This document shows, piece by piece, positions 45,230 to 56,040 of a DNA stretch of 64,000 nucleotides. The notes beneath the pieces were generated by a model, which saw nothing but the letters and a program-made list of their open reading frames with translations, was not told the DNA's origin and did no database searches. A program made the translations under genes and the position numbers. Source of the DNA: Bradyrhizobium ontarionense (GTDB lineage: Bacteria; Pseudomonadota; Alphaproteobacteria; Rhizobiales; Xanthobacteraceae); assembly GCF_021088345.1 (NCBI RefSeq), contig NZ_CP088156.1, positions 558,001-622,000 on the forward strand, written 5' to 3'. Position 1 is the stretch's first letter, and the number at the start of each line of letters is the position of its first letter.

Positions 45230-45373
45230 GCTATTGATTTGCAACAGCATCGGCCGGTCCTCAGAAACCGGTGGATGATCCGGCCATCGCTTCTGCCTGG
45301 GCCTGATCCGCGATATGACAGTTCTGTGACGGGCCGGCCCTGGCCCGTTTTCGGAATCGATGGACCTCGTCCC

Positions 45374-46018
45374 ATGCTGAACTGGTTTCGCGCCGTCCTC
45401 CCGCGGGAGGAGCGGTTTTTTGATTTGTTCGCCCGCCACAACAAGGTGGTGATCGAGGGCGCGCATGCGCTGCAGGACATGCTGCAGGGCGGCGATGACA
45501 TTCTCCGCCATTGCCAGCGCGTCAACCAGTTCGAGAACGAGGCCGACAACATCACCCGCGAGGTGCTGACCGCCGTCCGCCGCACCTTCATCACGCCGTT
45601 CGATCGCGGCGACATCAAGAACCTGATCACCTCGATGGACGACGCCATCGACCAGATGCAGCAGACGTCCAAGGCCGTGGTGCTGTTCGAGGTCAAGGAG
45701 TTCGAGCCGACCATGCGCGAGATGGGCACCTTGCTGGTCGAGTGCGCCAACCTGATCGGCAAGGCGCTGCCGCTGCTGCAGGCGATCGGACAGAACGTGC
45801 CGATGATCACCGCGATCACCGAGGAGATGACCAAGCTCGAGGGCCGCGTCGACGACCTCCACGACATCGGCCTCAAGGAGCTGTTCCTCAAGCACCGCCA
45901 CGCCAACACGATGGACTTCATCGTCGGCGCCGAGATCTACGACCATCTGGAGAAGGTCGCCGACCGCTTCGACGACGTCGCCAACGAGATCAATTCGATC
46001 ATGATCGAACAGGTCTAG
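45374..46018 (+). CDS. DUF47 (PhoU-like) phosphate transport regulator
   Basis: This 214-residue, mostly helical protein matches the DUF47 family: FFDLFARHNKVVIEGAHALQDM, ENEADNITREVLTAVRRTFITPFDR, and DHLEKVADRFDDVANEI. It resembles PhoU and usually accompanies Pit transporters, as here: pit begins 11 bases downstream. It probably modulates Pit activity. ATG 45374 begins the conserved region. Confidence 0.92.
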   Translation: MLNWFRAVLPREERFFDLFARHNKVVIEGAHALQDMLQGGDDILRHCQRVNQFENEADNITREVLTAVRRTFITPFDRGDIKNLITSMDDAIDQMQQTSKAVVLFEVKEFEPTMREMGTLLVECANLIGKALPLLQAIGQNVPMITAITEEMTKLEGRVDDLHDIGLKELFLKHRHANTMDFIVGAEIYDHLEKVADRFDDVANEINSIMIEQV

Positions 46019-46028
46019 GGGCCGCGCC

Positions 46029-47036
46029 GTGGATGCTCCGCTCGGTCTCCCGATCCTGTTCGGCCTGATCGCCGTCGCGCTCGCTTTCGACTTCCTGAAC
46101 GGCCTGCACGACGCCGCCAACTCGATCGCGACCATCGTCTCGACCCGGGTGCTGCGGCCGCAATATGCGGTATTCTGGGCCGCCTTCTTCAATTTCGTGG
46201 CGTTCACGGTGTTCGGGCTGCACGTCGCCCAGACCATCGGTACCGGCATCATCGATCCCGCCATCGTCGATGCGCAGGTGATCTTCGCCGCGCTGATCGG
46301 CGCCATCGTCTGGAACCTGGTGACCTGGGCGGCCGGCATTCCGTCATCGAGCTCGCACGCGCTGATCGGCGGGCTGGTCGGGGCGGGGATCGCCAAGGCC
46401 GGCATCTCGGCCGCCGTCTGGAGCGGCCTGTCGAAGACGATCCTGGCCATCGTGCTGTCGCCCTTCGTCGGACTGGTGCTGGCGATGATCCTGGTCGCGA
46501 TCGTGTCCTGGGCCTCGGTGCGCTCGACGCCGTTCGCGGTCGACCGCGCCTTCCGTATCCTGCAGTTCGCCTCCGCCTCGCTCTATTCGCTCGGCCACGG
46601 GGGCAACGACGCGCAGAAGACCATGGGCATCATCGCGGTGCTGCTGTACTCGCAGGGGCACCTCGGCGGCGATTTCACGGTGCCGTTCTGGGTCGTGCTG
46701 TCGTGCCAGGCGGCGATGGCGCTGGGCACGCTGATGGGCGGCTGGCGCATCGTGCGGACCATGGGCCTGCGCATCACCAAGCTGACCCCGATGCAGGGCT
46801 TCTGCGCCGAGACCGGCGGCGCCATTACCCTGTTCCTGGCGACCTTCCTCGGCGTGCCGGTCTCGACCACCCACACCATCACCGGGGCGATCGTCGGCGT
46901 CGGCGCGGCCCGGCGTGCCTCGGCGGTGCGGTGGAACGTGGCCGGATCGATCGTCTATGCCTGGGTCTTCACGATTCCGGCCTCTGCCATCGTCTCGGCG
47001 CTGACATTCTGGCTGGTGTCGGTGCTGCGGCACTGA
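46029..47036 (+). CDS. pit: Low-affinity inorganic phosphate transporter (Pit family)
   Basis: This 335-residue membrane transporter carries both copies of the Pit signature: FLNGLHDAANSIATIVSTRVL near residue 22 and LGHGGNDAQKTMGIIAVLL near residue 192, plus GIPSSSSHALIGGLVGAG and GVPVSTTHTITGAIVGVG. It moves phosphate, often as a metal-phosphate complex, with protons. The GTG at 46029 is the start. It is coupled to the DUF47 gene. Confidence 0.94.
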   Translation: MDAPLGLPILFGLIAVALAFDFLNGLHDAANSIATIVSTRVLRPQYAVFWAAFFNFVAFTVFGLHVAQTIGTGIIDPAIVDAQVIFAALIGAIVWNLVTWAAGIPSSSSHALIGGLVGAGIAKAGISAAVWSGLSKTILAIVLSPFVGLVLAMILVAIVSWASVRSTPFAVDRAFRILQFASASLYSLGHGGNDAQKTMGIIAVLLYSQGHLGGDFTVPFWVVLSCQAAMALGTLMGGWRIVRTMGLRITKLTPMQGFCAETGGAITLFLATFLGVPVSTTHTITGAIVGVGAARRASAVRWNVAGSIVYAWVFTIPASAIVSALTFWLVSVLRH

Positions 47037-47174
47037 TCCGGGTCCCGGCGAAGCTCAACTCGCCGGTTGGAGTTGCGGTGCAAAACGCCTATATGGAGGG
47101 CGCGCGACGGCCGTGATCCCGCGCGTTTCCTGTCAAATCCAACGCTCTGGCCCCGAAACGACGCCCGCCGCCTC

Positions 47175-48794
<1,620 letters not shown>

Positions 48795-48823
48795 GCTGCA
48801 GCTTCCGGTGTGTGGGTGGATCT

Positions 48824-49369
48824 CTACCGATTTCGTCCGAACACCTCGAGCACCTGTAGCAGCTGCTGGTGTCCTCGAGAGCCGACCTTATCCATCAGCC
48901 GCCGCTCGTGCTGCTGGACCAGGCTGTCGGCAAGCGCGAGCAATGCGGTGCCTGCTGCGGTGAGGTGCAGTGCATGAGTACGCCGGTCTGACGTCGGCAG
49001 GCGTTCGAGCAGCCCCCGCGACTGAAGCTCGTCGAGCGGTGGAATGATCCCCGAACGGCTGATGCCGAGCACCTCCGAGAGCGCCATTTGCGACAACCCG
49101 GGATTATCCCGGACCACAACCAAGATCGAATATTGCGCGGGGCGAATGTCGAGCGGCGCAAGCGTTCCGTTGAAGTCCTCGAACACCCAGAGCTGAGCCT
49201 GCCGGATCAGATAGCCGGCAAGGCTCGTCAGCCCATCGAGGCTGATCGGTGGCCGCTGCTCATCGGTCCCCTGCGTGGCAGGTCGTTTCCTCGGTCTGGT
49301 GAGCGTCTCGTCGGCTTTGGGGGCGCGTCTCAACGTGCGTCGGGGCTGATGGGCCAAGTGTGTTCTCAA
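48824..49369 (-). CDS. MarR-family transcriptional regulator
   Basis: This 181-residue protein has the MarR winged helix: LDIRPAQYSILVVVRDNPGLSQ, then LGISRSGIIPPLDELQSRGLLERLPTSDRRTHALHLT. The N-terminal 40 residues are basic and unconserved. The only start giving the full frame is TTG 49369; a shorter start could exist. It is convergent with prfC, and the autotransporter gene starts 230 bases upstream of it on the opposite strand. Confidence 0.85.
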   Translation of the reverse strand: MRTHLAHQPRRTLRRAPKADETLTRPRKRPATQGTDEQRPPISLDGLTSLAGYLIRQAQLWVFEDFNGTLAPLDIRPAQYSILVVVRDNPGLSQMALSEVLGISRSGIIPPLDELQSRGLLERLPTSDRRTHALHLTAAGTALLALADSLVQQHERRLMDKVGSRGHQQLLQVLEVFGRNR

Positions 49370-49598
49370 TTATGGTGCCTGCAGGCCACACATTGCCCGA
49401 GTGCGTGGCCATTTCAAATCCTCATTACGAATTGTTCTTGACCTGAACAAATCAGAAGATGAACATTATCTTCACAAGAGCGACCATATGACGCGCCGCC
49501 GTCGGAAGAACCAGGCCCATCGCAATCACGGGCTTCAATTCTCCGCCGTGGCGCCAGCAAACGCGATCAACGCGACGGCGCTCGTGGGGGAGAGACGA

Positions 49599-51662
49599 AT
49601 GCTCAATCTGGTGGGACCGGACAGGTCGAAGATTTCCAGCGGCAAAAAGGGCAGTCATCACCGGCCGGCCGGATCGACCGGCAGATCTGCTCGGAGCCGC
49701 TGCATGGTCGCTGCGGCCGTCATGACAGCAGCGGTGGTGTGCCACGCGACCGAAGTCTCCGCGCAGACCTACACGCCGACGGCCATCGTTCCGAGCCCGG
49801 ACGTCTACGCCTACATCCAGCAAAACCCATCCGTTCAGGGGCTGTTCGGTCCCCAAGTGACAGGCCAGTTTACGCGCCTGACGGTGTTCGGCGACAGCTA
49901 CGCCGATTGGGGAAATGCGCTGCGGGCCGGGTCGCCGGTCCCACCGACCGGCCGCTACAGCGCGGGGCTGTCGATGGCCGACGCTCTGCAATTCCACTAT
50001 GGTCTTCCCACCGCATCGGTCGCCAACTACGCGACCGGGGGCGCGATGAGTGGCGATACGAATGTCGGAAACCTGCTTGGACCTCCCGTTCCGGTGTTGC
50101 CCGGGACTGGCACGGAGATAAGGACGTTCCTCGCGGCGGGAGGCCATTTTGGCCCGCGCGACCTCGTCGACATCACGACCGCAGGCGGCAATGACGGCGT
50201 GCCCATCCTGTTCAACCCGGCCATCACGCAAGCCCAGATGAACGCGGCTGCTGCGCAGACCACAGCGAACATCCAGTCCGACGTTCAGCAACTCGTCCAG
50301 GCCGGCGCACGCAACCTCGCAATCCTGTCGGTCGGAGACCTTTCCTACCTGCCCATCGCTGCCGGCAACGCGAACATCCACTACTTCCAATCCACCTTGA
50401 CGCAGATGGAGCAGGCAAGCCTGGCGCCGCTGGCGCGCTCCGGCATCCGCATCTTCTTCTTCGATCTGGCCACCCTGACGCAGAAGGTGGTTGCGAACCC
50501 GTCGCTCTACGGATTCACCAATGTCACCGCCGCCTGTACGGCCGTGCCGTCCTGCGTCGGCGGGTCCGTGGCGGCGCAGAACCAATTCCTGTCCTATGAC
50601 GGCCTGCACTTCACGACCGCCGGTTTTGCGTTGATCGGGCGCTACCAGACCAACCAGATCGACGCGCCCCTGACCGTGGCGCCGCAGGGCGACGTGGCGA
50701 TGTCGATCGCCACCGGCTTCACCGGCTCGGTGTTCGGCCATATCGACGCCTATCGCAACGTCAATGGGGCGGCCAATGCGATGAACGCGATGGCCGCCGA
50801 CATGCCGGTCAAGGCGGTCCGTCCGTCCGGGCCGCAAAGTCCCTGGTCCGTCTATGGCGACGTCGCTTATGCGGGAGGCAACCGCGACTCCCAGCAGTTC
50901 CTATCCAGCTACAACTACAATTCGGTCGGCGGATGGATCGGGCTCGACTATCGCCTCTCGCCCGAGCTGATGGTCGGCGGGCTGTTCAGCTACGCCCAGC
51001 CGAACGTCAATCTCGCCGTGCAGAGCGCGCACGAGAAGATCGACGCCTATCAGATCGGCGGCTATGCCGCCTATAGCCACGCCAACTGGTTTGCGGATGC
51101 GCTTCTCGCCTACGGCCGCCAGGCGATCGCCACGGATCGTCAGGGCGTCATCGACACCATCCGCGGTTCGACCCATGCGGACACGTTCACGGTCGCCGCG
51201 CGCGGCGGCTATCTCTGGGATCTCGGCGCCTTGCGCGTGGGCCCGATCGCTGGGCTGTCCTATACCAATGCGCAAGTCGCGGGCTACACCGAAACCGGCG
51301 ACATCCTGCTCACCAACATCGTCAATCGCCAGAGCCTGGAGAGCCTGACCGGAAGCGCCGGCGTGCAGTTTCGTGCGCCATTCGCCATGGCCGGGGCGTT
51401 CTACAATCCATACCTGAACTTGACGGTTGAGCACGATTTCCTCGGCTCGGCGCGCACCCTGATCACGACCCAGGTGACGACACCCTTGTTGCCCGTGTTG
51501 ACGCCGATCGACGGACGTACCGCCACCTACGGAAAAGTCGCAGCCGGTTTCTCCGCGGCAATCACCGACAAGGTCAGTGCCAATCTTGGCGTGGTCAGCA
51601 CTTTCGCCCGATCCGACCGCAACGACTATGGCGTGAATGGCGGGGTGAAGGTGGCGTTCTGA
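49599..51662 (+). CDS. GDSL-lipase/esterase autotransporter
   Basis: This 687-residue protein begins with a long basic region and a signal segment (MVAAAVMTAAVVCHATEVSA) and continues into a GDSL esterase passenger with Ser100 (VFGDSYADWGN) and Asp334/His337 (DGLHF). From about residue 410 an autotransporter beta-barrel follows, with alternating aromatic strands and a C-terminal Phe (VKVAF). This matches EstA/ApeE-type surface esterases. ATG 49599 has GGGGGAG 5 bases upstream; longer in-frame starts exist to 49401. The enzyme should be displayed on the cell surface. Confidence 0.9.
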   Translation: MLNLVGPDRSKISSGKKGSHHRPAGSTGRSARSRCMVAAAVMTAAVVCHATEVSAQTYTPTAIVPSPDVYAYIQQNPSVQGLFGPQVTGQFTRLTVFGDSYADWGNALRAGSPVPPTGRYSAGLSMADALQFHYGLPTASVANYATGGAMSGDTNVGNLLGPPVPVLPGTGTEIRTFLAAGGHFGPRDLVDITTAGGNDGVPILFNPAITQAQMNAAAAQTTANIQSDVQQLVQAGARNLAILSVGDLSYLPIAAGNANIHYFQSTLTQMEQASLAPLARSGIRIFFFDLATLTQKVVANPSLYGFTNVTAACTAVPSCVGGSVAAQNQFLSYDGLHFTTAGFALIGRYQTNQIDAPLTVAPQGDVAMSIATGFTGSVFGHIDAYRNVNGAANAMNAMAADMPVKAVRPSGPQSPWSVYGDVAYAGGNRDSQQFLSSYNYNSVGGWIGLDYRLSPELMVGGLFSYAQPNVNLAVQSAHEKIDAYQIGGYAAYSHANWFADALLAYGRQAIATDRQGVIDTIRGSTHADTFTVAARGGYLWDLGALRVGPIAGLSYTNAQVAGYTETGDILLTNIVNRQSLESLTGSAGVQFRAPFAMAGAFYNPYLNLTVEHDFLGSARTLITTQVTTPLLPVLTPIDGRTATYGKVAAGFSAAITDKVSANLGVVSTFARSDRNDYGVNGGVKVAF

Positions 51663-51832
51663 GACTCTCGCTCTGACGACTGGGACTGGCGTCGACCTTG
51701 CACGCTTTGAAAGTCGAGCGCGATGTTCATCGCGCCCGACTTGGGCCTTGCGGTCGCTTGCCAACTCCGTTTCCTCCGTTTTCCAAGCGCGATGAATACG
51801 CTAGGCTCGGGGCAAACCAGGGGAGGTCGGCA

Positions 51833-52348
51833 GTGGTGGGCAGACTGGTTGGCCCGTTGGCGAGCATGCTCGTGATCTGGTCGGTTTTGACGACGGCGGG
51901 AGCGGCCGGGGCCGCCGAGGTGGTGGCGCTGGGCGCCAGCAACACCTATGGCAAGGGCGTCAATCGCGGTGAGGACTTTCCGGCGCAGCTCGAGGCGATG
52001 CTGCACGGCAAAGGTGTTCGTGTCAGCGTCGCCAATGCCGGCGTCAACGGCGATACCACGGCTGGCATGTTGTCCCGCTTCGACGGCGCCGTCGATGGAT
52101 CGACCCGCGTCCTGCTGCTGCAGCCCGGCGGCAATGATTTCCGCAAAGGGGTCGGCGACCAGCGCGGCAGCAACATCAGCGCCATCACGGCCAAGGCCGC
52201 GCAGCACCACATCAGGGTCGTCATGGTCGAGAACGGCATGCTCCGCGGCCTGCCGCATCAGGTCGACGGCCAGCACCTCACGCCGGACGGCTACCGGATG
52301 CTGGCGGCGGCGCTGTTGCCCAGGGTGATGAGCGGTCTGCGCAAGTAG
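51833..52348 (+). CDS. SGNH-hydrolase (TesA-like)
   Basis: This 171-residue exported hydrolase has a signal segment (SMLVIWSVLTTAGAAGAA) and SGNH blocks: ALGASNTYGKG (Ser present, but GAS rather than GDS), NAGVNGDTTAG, PGGNDFRKG, and DGQHLTPDGY. It resembles thioesterase I/arylesterase. GTG 51833 was chosen because GGGAGG lies 6 bases upstream. It follows the GDSL autotransporter, so two related hydrolases are in tandem. Confidence 0.82.
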   Translation: MVGRLVGPLASMLVIWSVLTTAGAAGAAEVVALGASNTYGKGVNRGEDFPAQLEAMLHGKGVRVSVANAGVNGDTTAGMLSRFDGAVDGSTRVLLLQPGGNDFRKGVGDQRGSNISAITAKAAQHHIRVVMVENGMLRGLPHQVDGQHLTPDGYRMLAAALLPRVMSGLRK

Positions 52349-52362
52349 TCGCGCAGACGGAG

Positions 52363-52457
52363 CGTAGCCCGCATGAGCGTCAGCCGAAGGGCGCAGGCGA
52401 TAGCGATATGCGGGGATGGTCTGTCCCCGGATATCGCCGGCGCTCATGCGGGCTACG
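52363..52457. repeat. Inverted intergenic repeat with 17-bp perfect arms
   Basis: CGTAGCCCGCATGAGCG at 52363-52379 is exactly inverted at 52441-52457. Nested stems (GGCGAT/ATCGCC and CGGGGA/TCCCCG) lie between. Similar GTAGCCCGCATGAGCG elements are a frequent intergenic repeat in Bradyrhizobium and other proteobacteria. It separates two convergent genes and may serve as a terminator. Confidence 0.7.
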
Positions 52458-52478
52458 CGTTGCAATGGGCTTTTCGCT

Positions 52479-52886
52479 CTACAGCTCGATGATCCCGCGC
52501 CGTGCGGCGTGGGCGACCGCGTCGAGGCGGCCGGTGGCGTCGAGCTTGTCGAGCAACGAGCCGACGTGGAATTTTGCCGTGTGCACGGAAATGCCGAGTG
52601 CGCGGGCGATCTCCTTGTTGGAGCAGCCTTCGGCCATCAGCGCCAGCACGTCGCGCTCGCGCGCGGTGAGCTGAAACGTGTCGATCGCGTTGCCGTCGCC
52701 ATTGCCGTTGTCGATGCGCGCCTCGTCGTCGCTGCGCGGCGTGACGACCGCGACGTCGGCGCTCTCGCCTGGCGCGACGAGCCGAAGGCCGGCGATGCCG
52801 CCGAGCAGCGCCGCCAGCCGGTCGGTTAGCTCGGCGTCGCCGACCGCGATGGCAATCGTGATCGGCGAGCTCTCGCCGTCGCTCAC
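52479..52886 (-). CDS. Small LuxR-type response-regulator-like protein
   Basis: This 135-residue protein has a short N-terminal region resembling a shrunken receiver domain (ITIAIAVGDAELTDRLAALLGGIAGLRLV) without a clear phospho-accepting Asp. A full LuxR/NarL helix-turn-helix follows: LTARERDVLALMAEGCSNKEIARALGISVHTAKFHV. It overlaps the upstream HtrA-like gene by 4 bases, so the two act together. Confidence 0.85.
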   Translation of the reverse strand: MSDGESSPITIAIAVGDAELTDRLAALLGGIAGLRLVAPGESADVAVVTPRSDDEARIDNGNGDGNAIDTFQLTARERDVLALMAEGCSNKEIARALGISVHTAKFHVGSLLDKLDATGRLDAVAHAARRGIIEL

Positions 52887-53749
52887 GCCGGCCTCTCGCC
52901 GATGGTCAGGGTCAACTTCATCGGTTCGCCGCCGCGCAAGGCGGCGACATCGACCGCCGCGCCGACGCTGCCGGGGCCGAGCTCGCGCATCAGCGCGCGC
53001 ATGCCTCTGAACGGTTCGCCGTTGAGCGACGTGATCACGTCGCCCTGGCGCAGGCCGGCCGCCGCGGCCGGACCGTTCTTGTCGATGCTCATGACCATCG
53101 CGCCGAGGCCATCGTCGAGCCTCACCGGCTGCAGTCCGGCGCCGAGATAGCCGCGCGCGATCCGGCCGTGGGTCTCGAGCCTGGCGGCGACGCGTTCGAT
53201 GGTGGCCGCGGGAATGACGAGCGTGCGGCGGGGGCCGCGCACGGCCATGCCGATCGCTCGGCCTTCTGCGTCGAGCACGAGGCCGCCTTCGGAACTGTGC
53301 CGGAGCCGGGTGTCGAGCTCGATCCGCGCATCGATGTCGCCGCCGCGCAGGCTGCGCCAGCTCCCTGCCGATTTGGCGACCATTGCCAGCGCCGCGACCG
53401 GCGTGCCCTGGTCCGCCGCGACGAGGACGGCCAGCGCGCCCAGCGGAGGCGCGTTCCCGACGAGCGGTGCGGCCGGCACCTCCTTGCCGTCGTAGCGCAG
53501 CAGGGCGACATCGGTGGTGTGATCGCGCCCGACGATCACGGCGGGACGCGTTGCGCCGTCGGCAAAGGCGAGCATGACCTCGCCTTCATCGGCGAGCGCC
53601 TCATCGGCGGTGACGACGAGGCCCGGTTTCCAGACGAAGCCGGAGGCGCGCGAGCGGTGCGAGTGGACTGAGACCACCGAAGGCGCGGCGGCGGCAACGG
53701 TCGCGGCCAGCGCCGATGACAACGAGGTGAGGGCGGACGGATCGGACAT
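52883..53749 (-). CDS. HtrA-like trypsin/PDZ protein with degenerate active site
   Basis: This 288-residue protein has a trypsin-like domain and a C-terminal PDZ domain (YLGAGLQPVRL; MVMSIDKNGPAAAAGLRQGDVITSLNGEPF). Aligned by eye with HtrA/DegP, Asp80 (DHTTDVALLRY) is kept. The His position is Glu50 (VTADEAL where HtrA has TNNHV), and the Ser position is Glu154 (SSEGG where HtrA has GNSGG). It is therefore probably not a protease but a binding or sensing protein. No convincing signal peptide is present. It is co-transcribed with the LuxR-type gene. Confidence 0.8.
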   Translation of the reverse strand: MSDPSALTSLSSALAATVAAAAPSVVSVHSHRSRASGFVWKPGLVVTADEALADEGEVMLAFADGATRPAVIVGRDHTTDVALLRYDGKEVPAAPLVGNAPPLGALAVLVAADQGTPVAALAMVAKSAGSWRSLRGGDIDARIELDTRLRHSSEGGLVLDAEGRAIGMAVRGPRRTLVIPAATIERVAARLETHGRIARGYLGAGLQPVRLDDGLGAMVMSIDKNGPAAAAGLRQGDVITSLNGEPFRGMRALMRELGPGSVGAAVDVAALRGGEPMKLTLTIGERPA

Positions 53750-53833
53750 GGACGGCTCCCTTGGTTGACCCCAATGTGGAGCGTCGGTCGGCGTTTCGGA
53801 ACTCCCCGGATGGGCAGGCAGCTCCGTCACGTC

Positions 53834-54568
53834 TCAGAGCGTCGTCCGCGCCTTCGGCAGCGGGAAGGCGAGGTCGCCATGCTTGGACGTCTTCAGCCCC
53901 AACCCAACCAGCGCTTCGGCGAAGCGCACGGCGGCGGCGACGCCGTCGATCACGGGGATACCCAATTCGGTCGAGAGGTCGTGCGCGAGATCGGCCATGC
54001 CGGCGCAGCCGAGCACGATCGCGCCGATGCCGTCCTGATCGCGCGCGGCGCGGCATTCGCCGAGCAGCGTGCCGCGCACATTGGCCTCGGGCTTGTCGAG
54101 ATCGAGCACGGCGACGTCGACCGCACGTACCTTCCGGCAATGCTGCTCCATGCCGTAATTGCGTACGAGGTGCTCGGCGATCACCTTGGTACGCGACAGC
54201 GTCGTGACGATGCTGAAATGCGTGGCGACGAAGCTCGCGGCATGCATGGCCGCTTCCGCGATGCCGAGCACCGGCACAGGCGACAACTCGCGCGCGGCCA
54301 GCAGGCCGGGGTCGCCGAAGCAGGCGATCACATGGGCGTGACACCCCTGGGCATCGCCCGTCTCGACCTCCTTCAGCATGCCGATCGTGGCAATCGCCTC
54401 GTCGTAATGACCCTCGATCGAGGCGGCGCCGAAGCGGGCGGTGCGGCCGATGATCCGCGTTGTCGGACTGGCGCTGGCCTGGGCCGCTCGAGCGATCAGC
54501 TCGGTCATCGATTCCGTCATGTTCGGGTTGATGACGTTGATCACGATCTCGCTGCTGCGGCTCATCAT
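53834..54568 (-). CDS. Asp/Glu/hydantoin racemase-family protein
   Basis: This 244-residue protein starts INVINPNMTESMTELI and has two cysteine-containing motifs, VIACFGDPG near residue 80 and IVLGCAGMADL near residue 185. These fit the two catalytic cysteines of hydantoin/Asp/Glu racemases. GIPVIDGVAAAVRFAEALVGLGL follows at the C-terminus. The start could be 54568 or the adjacent ATG 54565. The gene precedes the HtrA-like gene by 84 bases on the same strand. Confidence 0.88.
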   Translation of the reverse strand: MMSRSSEIVINVINPNMTESMTELIARAAQASASPTTRIIGRTARFGAASIEGHYDEAIATIGMLKEVETGDAQGCHAHVIACFGDPGLLAARELSPVPVLGIAEAAMHAASFVATHFSIVTTLSRTKVIAEHLVRNYGMEQHCRKVRAVDVAVLDLDKPEANVRGTLLGECRAARDQDGIGAIVLGCAGMADLAHDLSTELGIPVIDGVAAAVRFAEALVGLGLKTSKHGDLAFPLPKARTTL

Positions 54569-54727
54569 GGCGTCCGTTCGCGGTGGTTCGCCGTGTTCTA
54601 GCCGAGTTCCCCGGGCAGGGTCGAGAGGCGTTGGCGACGCGGGAACGCGCAGACGTGAACGGGATTGGGCTTGCGCCCGGATCCCGCGCAACCAGCTCAA
54701 GCCGGGTCGAACCTCGAAGTATCGTGC

Positions 54728-55324
54728 ATGCTCCGTGTCCTCATGATCCTCGTGCTGATGATCGCCGCGCCGGCCGCGACCGAGGCGCGTGATCGGGTCA
54801 ATCCGGTGCCGTTCGCGCACACGCCGTGCAGCGTGCTCGACAACCAGCCCTGCACGCCGTCGTTCTGCAGCATCTACGGGCCCTGGCCGTGCATTCCGGA
54901 GATGGACTATCCCTATGGCCAGAACCTGCAGCTGACGATCGAGAGCAGGCCGCCCAAGGACCAGGAGTCCAAGTATCAGAGGCCGGATCATGATCTCGAC
55001 ACGATCGGCGACCTGTTCGCCGAATTGCGCTCATGCTGGACGCCACCACCGCAGGACGCTGCCCGTGCGGGCATGCAGCTGACGGTGCGCTTCAGTTTCA
55101 AGCGGACTGGCGAGATTGTGGCGCCGCCACGCCTGACCTTCGCCACCTCCGGCGCGTCGGCCGACAACCGCGCGACCTATCTGAAGGCCATCAATGCCTC
55201 GCTCGATACCTGCCTGCCGCTGAAGTTCACCTCAGGGCTCGGCGGTGCGCTGGCAGGGCGGCCGATCGCGATCCGCTATGTCGACAACCGGGATTTGAAG
55301 AACACGTCGTCGGACCAGCAGTAA
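54728..55324 (+). CDS. Exported hypothetical protein with TonB-like C-terminal region
   Basis: This 198-residue protein has a signal peptide (LRVLMILVLMIAAPAATEA). A cysteine-rich segment follows (TPCSVLDNQPCTPSFCSIYGP) that may form disulfides in the periplasm. The C-terminal region (LTVRFSFKRTGEIVAPPRLTF; ASLDTCLPLKFT) looks like the TonB-C/TolA-type fold seen in many rhizobial exported proteins. Function unknown. Confidence 0.6.
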   Translation: MLRVLMILVLMIAAPAATEARDRVNPVPFAHTPCSVLDNQPCTPSFCSIYGPWPCIPEMDYPYGQNLQLTIESRPPKDQESKYQRPDHDLDTIGDLFAELRSCWTPPPQDAARAGMQLTVRFSFKRTGEIVAPPRLTFATSGASADNRATYLKAINASLDTCLPLKFTSGLGGALAGRPIAIRYVDNRDLKNTSSDQQ

Positions 55325-55450
55325 TCCGACGTTGCCTTGCGCTGTTTGCCGCGTGCTCCAGCCAAGCGCACCGCGTGTACGTTGCGAGGCCGCCCCCGGA
55401 AATGATACCGATGCCCACGCACAGGTCGTGTGCATGCGAAGGGGGACGCC

Positions 55451-56038
55451 GTGGGACTTCTGGTGATGGTGGTGGGGCTGGTGCTGTTTCTCGGCGCCCA
55501 TGTGTTCACGACCCGGCGCGCGGCGCGTGCGCAGGTCATCGCGCGGCTGGGCGAGGGCACGTATAAGCTCGCCTACACGGTCGTGGCTCTCGCCGGCCTC
55601 GCCCTGATCGTCTGGGGCTTTGCCGAGTACCGCCATGGCGGCGGTTGGATCCAGGTGTGGACGCCGCCGAAGGCGCTCAAGCACATCAATCTCGCCTTGA
55701 TGCTGCCTGCCGTGATCATGGTGGTCGCCGCCTACATCCGCGGCCGCATCTATACGGCGCTGAAGCACCCGATGCTGGCCGGCGTGAAGCTATGGGCGTT
55801 CGGGCATCTGCTCAGCAATGGCGATCTCGGCGGCATCATCCTGTTCGGCTCGATCCTGGCCTGGGCCGTGTTCGACCGCATCTCGCTGAAGCGGCGCACT
55901 GATGCCGGCGGCCCGCCGATCCCGGTCGGCGGCGTCGGCAACGACGTCATCGCGGTGGTGGTCGGCATCGTCGTCTATGTCGCGCTGGCCTTCGCGTTCC
56001 ATCCCGTTGTGCTCGGCATTCCCGTCATCGGGAGTTAG
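55451..56038 (+). CDS. nnrU: NnrU family membrane protein
   Basis: This 195-residue protein has about five to six membrane segments. NnrU-like motifs include [29 protein letters not shown], and [33 protein letters not shown]. NnrU is associated with nitric-oxide/nitrite metabolism in denitrifiers, but no denitrification genes are visible here. GTG 55451 has AAGGGGG just upstream; a GTG at 55430 is an alternative. It ends 2 bases before panB. Confidence 0.88.
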   Translation: MGLLVMVVGLVLFLGAHVFTTRRAARAQVIARLGEGTYKLAYTVVALAGLALIVWGFAEYRHGGGWIQVWTPPKALKHINLALMLPAVIMVVAAYIRGRIYTALKHPMLAGVKLWAFGHLLSNGDLGGIILFGSILAWAVFDRISLKRRTDAGGPPIPVGGVGNDVIAVVVGIVVYVALAFAFHPVVLGIPVIGS

Positions 56039-56040
56039 CG

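Noticed and set aside
52349..52478. CRISPR-like repeat
   Set aside because: There are only two inverted arms and no direct-repeat/spacer periodicity; it is an intergenic inverted repeat.
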